This document shows, in pieces, positions 25,192-32,368 of a stretch of DNA of 32,368 nt. This DNA is from an uncultured Muribaculaceae bacterium (GTDB lineage Bacteria > Bacteroidota > Bacteroidia > Bacteroidales > Muribaculaceae): assembly GCA_910583525.1 (NCBI GenBank), contig CAJTXL010000032.1, positions 1 through 32,368 of the forward strand, read 5' to 3'. A program made the position numbers and the translations under genes. How positions within the stretch are numbered: position 1 is the first letter of the stretch; each line of letters starts with the position of its first letter. Below the pieces are notes generated by a model. The model was not told the DNA's origin. It did not search any database and saw only the letters and a program-made list of their open reading frames with translations.

Positions 25192-26289
25192 TTAGTAAGA
25201 TAAAGGTAAGGGATTCTGCCACCCATATTCCCAAAAGAAATGGTAAGGCACAATATTTAGATAGCCCGAACTTATAGTAATCAAAAAGAAAATAGCAAAC
25301 AGGATTGCAGCAGTGGTGTTTATATACGGACGAGTCTGAGAGTTTATATTTGAAAGGACTGCCGGAATAAAAAGGCAGAAGAAAATACTGAAATAAAAAG
25401 CCATACGTGTGATAGCCCCCTGACTGACCAATCCGAGGAATTGGAAAAACGCAGCGAATAGTATTGCCCAACGATATGTGTTTATTATGGGCCGAGCGTC
25501 GTTTTTGGTCAACAGATACGAGCCGAGAAACACAAAAGAATACACTACAGCCATTGTGATTGCGCCTCCCTCATCAGAGCCGTATGAAGAATATTTATCA
25601 TCAAATACCCATGAACTGATTATAGGCAACAGGACTTTCAGAAACGGCAAAACAAGAATTGAATACACAAGAAGAGCTCCAAGCCCACGTGAAAATGTCA
25701 ACCTGATATTCTTGACAAACCACATTATGCCGAATATTAATGCAGATGTATGGAATGTCGAGGCAACCAATACTGTTGCCGCAAATTTTAAAGGCTTGTT
25801 CCCGGTCAAATACTTGAACGACCAAAATATTAAGGCTATCGCCAATGCTTGGCGAAGTCCTGAAAAACATAGAGTATAGCATCCGAAACTTACAAATATC
25901 AAAAACGAAAGGAAGATATTCGTAGAGTAGCGATATATTATATGGCTGACAATCAAAATGATTATTGCTGCATTTAGAACAATGAAATATTGTATATTGT
26001 CTGAAAGCAGACTGGCCAGTTTGTTGAATACCACATACCCCTGCTCATAGTTCATGACTTCACGGGTCAAGGCATCCTCAAATGAAAACCGGGAAATGTG
26101 CTCAAACATCGGGAGATATCCTTTCATGTCGATGCCGTTTTGAGGCGAACGTAGAGCCATTACCAACCACGCAGTACCACCATAAACAGCACATTGGGTT
26201 TTACGAAACCTTGTGCTATGGCTTGCCGAGAAATCAAACAACAACTTTGCTAAAAAATAGAAGAATATTAAGCAATAAAAAACTTCCAT
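25192..26289 (-). CDS. wzy: EpsG/Wzy-like polysaccharide polymerase
   Basis: The product has 365 residues from the ATG at 26289 (MEVFYCLIFFYFLAK). An in-frame ATG at 26352 would add a hydrophilic MRHVFYN stretch before the first membrane helix. About ten membrane spans are visible. MALRSPQNGIDMKGYLPMFEHI near residue 46 and SFGCYTLCFSGLRQALAIALIFWSF match the R-x-x-x-x-G-x-D-x-x-x-Y and F-x-x-x-R-Q-x-x-A patterns of the EpsG family. The product would join repeat units at the periplasmic face after flipping. The gene is AT-rich compared with the GT genes downstream, and 223 bases without a clear promoter separate it from the pyruvyl transferase gene. Confidence 0.85.
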   Translation of the reverse strand: MEVFYCLIFFYFLAKLLFDFSASHSTRFRKTQCAVYGGTAWLVMALRSPQNGIDMKGYLPMFEHISRFSFEDALTREVMNYEQGYVVFNKLASLLSDNIQYFIVLNAAIIILIVSHIIYRYSTNIFLSFLIFVSFGCYTLCFSGLRQALAIALIFWSFKYLTGNKPLKFAATVLVASTFHTSALIFGIMWFVKNIRLTFSRGLGALLVYSILVLPFLKVLLPIISSWVFDDKYSSYGSDEGGAITMAVVYSFVFLGSYLLTKNDARPIINTYRWAILFAAFFQFLGLVSQGAITRMAFYFSIFFCLFIPAVLSNINSQTRPYINTTAAILFAIFFLITISSGYLNIVPYHFFWEYGWQNPLPLSY

Positions 26290-26512
26290 TATAGATAACT
26301 GTTCATAAAATGGTTGACTTGGGTGACATAAATTGTAGAAAACATGGCGCATATTTCTATTATTGGCATTTCATTCATTGTCATAAAACGCATATCTATA
26401 AATAATGCCATAACGAAACCCGTAAATTGGTTACATCATTAGCAGGCAATAATCACTTCAAGCTGATAAAAACACTTTATGGTCTTATTGTTTTCATCAA
26501 CTCCCTACATGA

Positions 26513-27547
26513 TTATTTTAAATTAGTCAAAATAAAATCTTTCCCAATATTACTAAACTCCGATATGAGTTCATCCGTGCGAGACCAATTTATATTTAAA
26601 GCCTCATCGCGTAAATTCATACTTTCAAAAGTTTGCATTCGGTTAGTCAAATTACACCGGCTCAGCAAGGAATAAAAACGGTCGTTCATACCCACGTTCT
26701 CCAAAGAGTCAAGAACAACCCAAAACGGTTTGTGGAAAAGCAAACAAAAGACTACGCAATGAAAAGAATTCGTAATCACACATTCTGCGTGGTATATGCT
26801 GCTTAGCCATTCCTCAATGCTCTCGTCATTTGAGAATGTAACCGCATAATCCGAATTTAGAATAGGCAATATCTTTTGAACCTTGCCATGGAGCATGTAA
26901 ACAAATAATTTCCTGTCCTCTGACGGGACAATAAATTGCAAGTAATCAGAACTTTTTAACAATAGCGTCGGATCTGGGACAAGTTGAGACCCTATATATT
27001 TTGCCGCCGACACGATTTCTTTTCCACTATTTTCTCGGACAGAAATAGCCTTAAAATCCTCAAAATAACCTGTAAGGTCATTCAATAATTCGGTCGGATA
27101 TGAAGTACATCCAAAGCTGGCGGCATAAGCTATTTTTATAAAATCTCCTTTAAAATCCAAAAAGTAAACAGAAGATTTTTTTCCTTTTTCACCGTATCTA
27201 AGAAATGAAGGATTCATTATTTGGTCACTACCTGTAATCAGTACTTCATATTGACCAATCGCCGAATTCAATGCCTTTTGTGTCCAAAAACGGTTTGATA
27301 ATTTCAGATATTTTTTTCTAAACTCAGAAAGGCGGCCTTCTTTTCTTTTCTGATTTCTATAATTTTTTAAGCCTAAAAACTTTCTATATCGGATAAAGGC
27401 ATAAATGGTATCATCGTATTGCTTGGGTTTGTAATCTATAATATCTACTTCATGCCCGATGCTTATCAAATAATATTGAAGAGCGTAAGCCTGCAGTACA
27501 GCTCCATAGTTGGTTGCCCAATGGAACGTTAGAATTCCTATTTTCAT
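26513..27547 (-). CDS. Polysaccharide pyruvyl transferase family protein
   Basis: The 344-residue product begins MKIGILTFHWATNYGAVLQ, the classic N-terminus of the family. It has VLITGSDQIMNPSFL, YAASFGCTSYP, ISVRENSGKEIV, LVPDPTLLL and CVITNSFHCVVFCLLFHKPFWVVL. Members transfer pyruvate from phosphoenolpyruvate to sugar hydroxyls as a ketal, which gives the glycan a negative charge. Some relatives may do other chemistry. It overlaps the F420-beta-like gene by 4 bases (ATGA), a pairing seen repeatedly in Bacteroidales loci and suggesting joint action. Composition is AT-rich like its neighbours in the 25-30 kb block. Confidence 0.92.
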   Translation of the reverse strand: MKIGILTFHWATNYGAVLQAYALQYYLISIGHEVDIIDYKPKQYDDTIYAFIRYRKFLGLKNYRNQKRKEGRLSEFRKKYLKLSNRFWTQKALNSAIGQYEVLITGSDQIMNPSFLRYGEKGKKSSVYFLDFKGDFIKIAYAASFGCTSYPTELLNDLTGYFEDFKAISVRENSGKEIVSAAKYIGSQLVPDPTLLLKSSDYLQFIVPSEDRKLFVYMLHGKVQKILPILNSDYAVTFSNDESIEEWLSSIYHAECVITNSFHCVVFCLLFHKPFWVVLDSLENVGMNDRFYSLLSRCNLTNRMQTFESMNLRDEALNINWSRTDELISEFSNIGKDFILTNLK

Positions 27548-28509
27548 CTTTTCCCAATAATCAATTTCACCATCTTCTTTATAAGATGAATGATATGAGC
27601 CGAATGTTTTAAACGTGTAAATCGCCTCATTTGAGTTATCAACGAAGAAGAAGTCTCCGTTTCAATTTCAAATTGATGATATTTTTGCGGCATTGAAGCC
27701 TGCCTTACCAAGGCCTGATTGTACATTGCTACTTTGTCAAAATCAAGCTTTTTACATATGGGGATGCCAGCCGAACTTAGTGCATTCACGCCCTTATCAG
27801 TTCTTGCAATAATTAGAGACATCCCAAGCTCATTGTCAAATTCAGGTGCAAGCTTTTCAACTCCCCACAAGTCGCCGAGTGTAATATCGCTTAAGCTTTT
27901 GGGGTACTTGAACGGACATGAAAAACATGCCTTTCTGAGCGTCAAATCTGCGAGAAAAGCCTTGATATAAGGATTGCGAGAATTCTTTTGGCTGAATATG
28001 GTGCCATCCTTAAAAATAATTGTAAAGGAGGAAGTCCGCCATCCGGTTCTTTTATCTCTGAAACTGATAGATGTTATTTCATTCTTATTTTTGTTCAAAC
28101 CAGAGCACACTTCATCCAAATATCTCTCCCAATATTTTTTTGGGGGTGCTCCATGACATATCACTTCTACACAAAGAAGCAGAGGATTGTCCCCAACTAT
28201 TTTCTTAATTGCTGCAACCTGACAAGGAGTACCTGAATATAGAACAGGTGTATTATTCGCCATGTCACTCAGAACCTGCTCCAGACTATCTTTAAAGTAA
28301 CTAAAGACATATTTGCTTCCCCTTAATTCGATTATATCATTTAAATCGGAAATCCTTCTATGGCAGACATTCCAAGACTCATCGAACCCAGCCCCATAAA
28401 CCACTCCTCTGTTTTGCAATATATATGAAGCAAGCGCCGAAAAGATTCCGCCGGATGAGCTATTTGCTCGTATCTGACTATCTATATTATGTGAAGCAAA
28501 TACAATCAT
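27544..28509 (-). CDS. F420 hydrogenase/dehydrogenase beta-like protein lacking the ferredoxin domain
   Basis: The 321-residue product corresponds to residues about 75-400 of its sister at 17553-18758: RANSSSGGIFSALASYI, LYSGTPCQVAAIKKI, VEVICHGAPP, and CFSCPFKYPKSLSDITLGDLWGVEK. The N-terminal 2x[4Fe-4S] segment is absent, and a TAA lies directly before the ATG, so it is not a missed start. The remaining cysteines in CFSCP are kept. It may rely on another electron carrier or serve mainly as a partner of the pyruvyl transferase that it overlaps. It could also be a domain-loss variant. The gene is AT-rich. Confidence 0.88.
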   Translation of the reverse strand: MIVFASHNIDSQIRANSSSGGIFSALASYILQNRGVVYGAGFDESWNVCHRRISDLNDIIELRGSKYVFSYFKDSLEQVLSDMANNTPVLYSGTPCQVAAIKKIVGDNPLLLCVEVICHGAPPKKYWERYLDEVCSGLNKNKNEITSISFRDKRTGWRTSSFTIIFKDGTIFSQKNSRNPYIKAFLADLTLRKACFSCPFKYPKSLSDITLGDLWGVEKLAPEFDNELGMSLIIARTDKGVNALSSAGIPICKKLDFDKVAMYNQALVRQASMPQKYHQFEIETETSSSLITQMRRFTRLKHSAHIIHLIKKMVKLIIGKR

Positions 28510-28549
28510 TTATATTTGGGGATACCTAAAAATAAGAGCAAAATATTTT

Positions 28550-30064
28550 TTATATAGCTTTTTTTAAGAGCTTATTTATCGGTGATAACACCAAATTCTT
28601 CTCGTATTTATTCATTGATACAATCCAAAATATAGGCCAATATAGGCACGTATAGCAAACTATGGCAGTTATGTAACTTAAAGGGGATGTAAACGAGAAA
28701 TATCTGAAAATCAGGCTTCCCAAAATAGTCATACATAATGGTGCAATGGACATCTTGCCGATTTCAGCCCAAAATCTAAACATAGAAATATGCTGTTTAA
28801 CGGAATAATAGACATTCATAATCAAACCTTGTCCAACGATTAGAGCCAGCCCAATAGCCATGGCACATCCGATAACGCCGTACATTTTTGAAAATATTAT
28901 TTGGCACATAAGACTGATTATTGATATGACCAAATAGACTAATGACCTAAATTTCATTTGATTACGAGCTTGAAGTATAGCGATGCCTGTGTTTTGGACA
29001 AGAGGGATAAACAAGGCTACGAAAAAAATCATCGTAACTATGAATGATTGGTCATATCCGTCGCCGGCCCAAAATTCTATAAAAGTTTGTCCGAATATTG
29101 TGAATCCTGAAAGAATAAAAAATAACACTATGGCCTGAAGACGACCAGTTGATATGAATAAATTTGACATTTCCTTATTTGATGCGTTCTGTGCCACCAT
29201 TGAAGTGATTCGTGGCAACAAGACAGTCGAAATTGAGCTGGAAAATGTCATATACATAGCTTGAAGTGTTATCGCCACAGAAAAAACAGCCACCGCTATC
29301 GTGCCGGAGATAGCTCCTAATACAAATTGGCCTGTACCCCAATATATCCTATCCATTATCGTATTAAGAAATATCCAAAAAGAATAGATTGAAATCTCTT
29401 TCAGAAATGGTATATTGAATTTTGCAAAATGTATTTTGATTCCGATTTTTTGGAAACAATACCAAGAGTTCAAGAATAATGTAAGAACATTGAAAATAGT
29501 TTGGACTACGACCATTGCCACCGCCTTATACCCGAAATAAAGCAACACAACAATCACAACCGTACAGAGTAACAACCTTACGATACTAACTAATTTATGA
29601 AAAATAAAATTTTCATAAGCTGTTATTATAGAGCTAAATATGCTAAATGGAAAAGTTATGGCCAAATTAAAGACCAATAGAAGAATCATTGTTCGAGCCT
29701 GCGAAATTTCATGTATATTCATAGTTTTGTCGAACAAAACATCGACTTTAAAATATAGAAAAATGCCAACAATAAGAGTTATAATTCCTATAATAGTATA
29801 TACAATTATAAACATTCCGAACATATCCCATTGCTCTTTGGCTTTGCCCTCGGCTCTAAATTTGGCAGTATAGCGTACAATCGCATTTCCAAATCCTAAA
29901 TCAAGAATGGTCAAATAGGCTATTACTGAAGCGACCAAAGAATACAATCCATACTCATTTTGTCCTAAACAACGAAGCATATACGGTGTATATGCCAAGC
30001 CTACAATGGTATTGAGGGCTATAATAACATAATTTAGAACTACGCCTGCCTTAACTTGATTCAT
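28550..30064 (-). CDS. wzx: Wzx-like oligosaccharide flippase
   Basis: The 504-residue membrane protein has about 12-14 hydrophobic helices and the polysaccharide-exporter (MOP) pattern: MNQVKAGVVLNYVIIALNTIVGLAYTPYMLRCLGQNEYGLYSL at the start, then DLGFGNAIVRYTAKFRAEGK. It would move the undecaprenyl-linked repeat unit across the inner membrane for the polymerase. It is the most AT-rich gene seen here (one 60-base line, 29401-29460, has 15 G+C) against about 38 G+C in line 16381-16440 of the sugar-transferase gene, which suggests acquisition from a different background. A spacer of 40 bases separates it from the next gene. Confidence 0.93.
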   Translation of the reverse strand: MNQVKAGVVLNYVIIALNTIVGLAYTPYMLRCLGQNEYGLYSLVASVIAYLTILDLGFGNAIVRYTAKFRAEGKAKEQWDMFGMFIIVYTIIGIITLIVGIFLYFKVDVLFDKTMNIHEISQARTMILLLVFNLAITFPFSIFSSIITAYENFIFHKLVSIVRLLLCTVVIVVLLYFGYKAVAMVVVQTIFNVLTLFLNSWYCFQKIGIKIHFAKFNIPFLKEISIYSFWIFLNTIMDRIYWGTGQFVLGAISGTIAVAVFSVAITLQAMYMTFSSSISTVLLPRITSMVAQNASNKEMSNLFISTGRLQAIVLFFILSGFTIFGQTFIEFWAGDGYDQSFIVTMIFFVALFIPLVQNTGIAILQARNQMKFRSLVYLVISIISLMCQIIFSKMYGVIGCAMAIGLALIVGQGLIMNVYYSVKQHISMFRFWAEIGKMSIAPLCMTILGSLIFRYFSFTSPLSYITAIVCYTCLYWPIFWIVSMNKYEKNLVLSPINKLLKKAI

Positions 30065-30136
30065 TCCCTATAATGATTCAGAGCAACCTAAAAATTTTTA
30101 TCCAACTTTTGGTGGCTTTTAAACTTATTGTCAGCC

Positions 30137-31264
30137 TTATTCTTTACGCCATACCATTTTATTTACGATAGACGTATATGATTGAATGATGCGCACGACT
30201 TTGTCGCTTACGTTGGCATCGATATATGATTTGACAGGAGATGGGACATAGCCGTTGGCCTGCATCGAAACAGCCATATCGACGGCCTGGATTACGGCAT
30301 CCCCTGAAATTGAACCAATGACGAAGACGCCGCTGTCAAGAGCCTCGGGGCGTTCGGTCGATGTGCGCACAGAAACTGCCGGAAAATGAAGTGCCGCGCT
30401 TTCTTCAGGGAGCGTGCCGCTGTCGCTGACTACACAGAAGGCATTTTGCTGCAATTTATTATAGTCAAAGAAACCGAGCGGTTTATGTTTTATCACCCTG
30501 CCGTCAAACTCAAAGCTACGGGCAGCGATATACTTTTCTGAACGAGGATGGCAGCTATAAAGAACAGGCATGTCATAGTGGCGTGCCATTGTATTGACCG
30601 CTTCCATCAAAGAGTTGAAATTTGCCTCTATATCGATGTTTTCTTCTCTGTGAGCACTCAGAAGTATATATTGTTGCGGCTCAAGCCCAAGTTCTGAGAG
30701 TATGTCGCTATTGTCAATCGATTCCCTGTGAATTTTTAGCACCTCTGCCATAGGCGAACCTACAACATATGTGTACTCCGGCTTTACTCCGCTATCAAGG
30801 ATATAGCGGCGGGCATGTTCCGAATAGCAGAGGTTTATGTCGCTGGTTACATCGACAATCCTGCGGATGACTTCCTCGGGTAGATTTTCGTCCTTGCAAC
30901 GGTTGCCGGCTTCCATATGGAACACGGGGATTTTAAGGCGTTTAGCCGCAATGACAGAAAGACATGAGTTGGTATCGCCCAAAACGATGACAGCGTCGGG
31001 GCTAACTTCTGCCAGCAGTTCATAAGCTTTGGAGATAACATTACCCATCGTCTGTCCGAGGTTCTCTCCGACAACTCCCATATAATAATCCGGCTGTCGC
31101 AGACCGAGGTCTCTAAAAAAGACCTCGTTGAGGGTATAGTCGTAATTCTGACCCGTGTGTACCAAAACATGGTCAAAATATTTGTCGGATTTCTTTATGA
31201 TTTCCGACATCTTTATGATTTCAGGGCGGGTGCCTAAAATCGTCATCAGCTTCAGTTTTTTCAT
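30137..31264 (-). CDS. wecB: UDP-N-acetylglucosamine 2-epimerase (FnlC/CapG type)
   Basis: The product has 375 residues from the ATG at 31264 (MKKLKLMTILGTRPEIIKM). The frame opens 39 bases upstream but that would overlap the reductase gene. Family motifs are LGTRPEIIKMSEII, VHTGQNYDYTLNEVFF, VLGDTNSCLSVIAAKRL, FHMEAGNRCKDENLPEEVIRRIVD, and SDSGTLPEESAALHFPAVSVRTSTERPE. The EAGNRC-type loop, together with the reductase and dehydratase directly upstream, points to the last step of UDP-L-FucNAc synthesis rather than plain ManNAc formation. It starts 1 base after the reductase stop. Confidence 0.93.
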   Translation of the reverse strand: MKKLKLMTILGTRPEIIKMSEIIKKSDKYFDHVLVHTGQNYDYTLNEVFFRDLGLRQPDYYMGVVGENLGQTMGNVISKAYELLAEVSPDAVIVLGDTNSCLSVIAAKRLKIPVFHMEAGNRCKDENLPEEVIRRIVDVTSDINLCYSEHARRYILDSGVKPEYTYVVGSPMAEVLKIHRESIDNSDILSELGLEPQQYILLSAHREENIDIEANFNSLMEAVNTMARHYDMPVLYSCHPRSEKYIAARSFEFDGRVIKHKPLGFFDYNKLQQNAFCVVSDSGTLPEESAALHFPAVSVRTSTERPEALDSGVFVIGSISGDAVIQAVDMAVSMQANGYVPSPVKSYIDANVSDKVVRIIQSYTSIVNKMVWRKE

Positions 31265-31265
31265 C

Positions 31266-32123
31266 TCAGATATTATAGTGAGGATATAGAGACTTATGTG
31301 CAAAAATCCATTGAGCCGCTTCTGCCACCATTTGTTCGTAATCAGGAATACGGTACGAAAAGCCGAAACGAGTACGTTTTAGAGATTTGTCTGCATTGAC
31401 ACCATCTATAGGATGGATTGAAAGCTTGTTGCCGCGCAGATATTTGTTGAACAGACACAACAGCTCATATTTTGAGATATTTGAGTCAGGAACTGTATTA
31501 TATAATCCCGTAGCCCTCTCAAGAGCCGCCGCTTCCATCGTTTTTGCAAGCTGAAGCGTGGTCTGCCCGGTCCACATGGCTTTTGTATATCCGTTTATTT
31601 CACCGTTTTGGTGCATGAACCAGTTGAGAAGACCGATTCCATGTTCGTTGATGTCGGGCCCGACGATTGAGTTGCGAAGCGTGATGTTGCGGTCGTCATT
31701 GAGTTCGCCTAAGGCTTTGCTGCGGTCGTAGAATGTTGTGCCATCCGGGAAGTCGTCCTCGGTATATTGTCCACGCGTGCCTGAAAAAACGCAGTCCGTG
31801 CTCATGTGGATTACTTGAGCGCCGACTTCGTTTGCGGCAGAAGCGACAAAATGCGGCAGATATCCGTTCAGCAATGCCGCAAGGGCATGGTTATTTTCGG
31901 CAAATTGATTAAGGATACCGATGCAGTTGACAACCGTATCATATTTACCTTCATGAATAATGTCCTTGAGAGTGGAAAAATCAGTCGCATCACCGGCAAT
32001 ACTCTTGTTGAGCAATTTGGACTTTTCCAAGGCAAAGCCGGTTACGTCATGCCCCTGCTCCTGTAGATACAACGAAATTTGGTGTCCGGCCATGCCGTTA
32101 CACCCAAGTACAAGAAATTTCAT
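31266..32123 (-). CDS. RmlD-like sugar-nucleotide reductase (FnlB/CapF-like step)
   Basis: The 285-residue product is an extended-SDR reductase. It has the Rossmann motif LGCNGMAGH, IGILNQFAENNHALA, the STDCVFSGTRGQYTEDD strand, and YDRSKALGE with the catalytic Tyr-x-x-x-Lys. The sequence resembles dTDP-4-dehydrorhamnose reductase, but the neighbours are a UDP-GlcNAc dehydratase and a 2-epimerase. The likely role is therefore to reduce the UDP-4-keto-hexose intermediate towards UDP-L-PneNAc/FucNAc. It is shorter than the two-domain CapF/FnlB proteins because the C-terminal cupin is absent. Confidence 0.9.
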   Translation of the reverse strand: MKFLVLGCNGMAGHQISLYLQEQGHDVTGFALEKSKLLNKSIAGDATDFSTLKDIIHEGKYDTVVNCIGILNQFAENNHALAALLNGYLPHFVASAANEVGAQVIHMSTDCVFSGTRGQYTEDDFPDGTTFYDRSKALGELNDDRNITLRNSIVGPDINEHGIGLLNWFMHQNGEINGYTKAMWTGQTTLQLAKTMEAAALERATGLYNTVPDSNISKYELLCLFNKYLRGNKLSIHPIDGVNADKSLKRTRFGFSYRIPDYEQMVAEAAQWIFAHKSLYPHYNI

Positions 32124-32141
32124 GTGACAATGAATGGTCGG

Positions 32142-32368
32142 TTATTGTACGAAATTGCCGATGCCGTTAAGCTCATTCTGAATATACTCCAATGAGGCAA
32201 TCTTTGCGATGGTCTCATCTACATCGAGCTGCCGGGTGTTATTGGAGTTGAACTCAGTCAACGTGTTGCGCGTTTGGTCGCCTTCGATAAAATACTTGTC
32301 GTAGTTCAGGCCACGGTTGTCGGCCGGCACGCGGTAGAAGTTCCCCAGGTCCTCGGCCTTGGCGCACT
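32142..32368 (-). CDS. UDP-GlcNAc 4,6-dehydratase/5-epimerase, C-terminal part (runs off the window)
   Basis: Only the last 75 or so codons are present; the 5' part lies beyond 32368. AEDLGNFYRVPADNRGLNYDKYF, EFNSNNTRQLDVDE and LEYIQNELNGIGNF match the C-terminus of CapE/FnlA/WbjB enzymes, which convert UDP-GlcNAc into UDP-2-acetamido-2,6-dideoxy-arabino-4-hexulose. It is 18 bases upstream of the reductase and completes the dehydratase-reductase-epimerase set. The apparent start inside the window (GTG in YRVPADN) is not real. Confidence 0.9.
   Translation of the reverse strand, partial: CAKAEDLGNFYRVPADNRGLNYDKYFIEGDQTRNTLTEFNSNNTRQLDVDETIAKIASLEYIQNELNGIGNFVQ

Noticed and set aside
28134..28146. 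T7G5 run in the ferredoxin-less F420-beta-like gene as a slippage site
   Set aside because: The runs are shorter than the C9 and G8 tracts, the gene is AT-rich so T7 is unremarkable, and the frame is intact.

Overview
The window reads as a chromosomal segment of a Bacteroidales bacterium. Two promoters match the Bacteroidetes -33/-7 pattern (TTTG, about 20 bases, TAnnTTTG). The secreted proteins carry C-terminal ends like those sorted by the type IX secretion system (T9SS), there is a Bacteroidota-type TonB-dependent receptor, and the right half is a large mosaic surface-glycan locus. The LamG/beta-propeller style of the secreted proteins would fit Muribaculaceae or a relative, but family placement is inference only.

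Left part (1-12905, + strand): an upstream region with no convincing gene, then a three-gene run. It holds a 2396-residue secreted protein (Asp-box beta-propeller, two LamG-like domains, sorting tail), a 1007-residue secreted partner that overlaps it by 4 bases, and a TonB-dependent outer-membrane receptor 25 bases further on. A strong intrinsic terminator closes the run. A short spacer follows with a clear promoter, tRNA-Gly(GCC), tRNA-Leu(GAG) and a terminator.

Right part (13443-32368, - strand): a surface polysaccharide (capsule or O-antigen type) operon, transcribed from right to left and entering the window in mid-gene. Its order is UDP-GlcNAc 4,6-dehydratase/epimerase (partial), RmlD-like reductase, UDP-GlcNAc 2-epimerase (together a UDP-L-FucNAc type pathway), flippase, a ferredoxin-less F420-dehydrogenase-beta-like protein, polysaccharide pyruvyl transferase, polymerase, two GT4-like glycosyltransferases, an acyltransferase, a GT2, a GNAT/FemAB-like protein, another GT2, a TagD-like cytidylyltransferase, a second F420-beta-like protein with ferredoxin sites, LicD, an initiating PglC-like phosphoglycosyltransferase, and a DegT aminotransferase. 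Most genes overlap or nearly touch. The flippase-to-polymerase block is visibly AT-richer than the genes on either side.

The most notable observations are these. (1) A 1.3-kb cassette with one AAA-ATPase/DUF4143 gene, bounded by two related palindromes, lies between an exact 22-base direct repeat that duplicates the start of the aminotransferase gene. Removing it restores an ATGA overlap between sugar transferase and aminotransferase. (2) The left palindrome of that cassette spells a matching Bacteroidetes promoter on both strands. (3) The acyltransferase gene is split by a frameshift at a nine-base poly-C tract, as expected of an OFF-phase contingency gene, and a second gene carries an in-frame G8 tract. 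(4) Perfect or near-perfect palindromes sit inside intact reading frames, including a 56-base perfect palindrome in a glycosyltransferase, paired hairpins in the F420-beta-like gene and an in-frame inverted-repeat insert in the aminotransferase.
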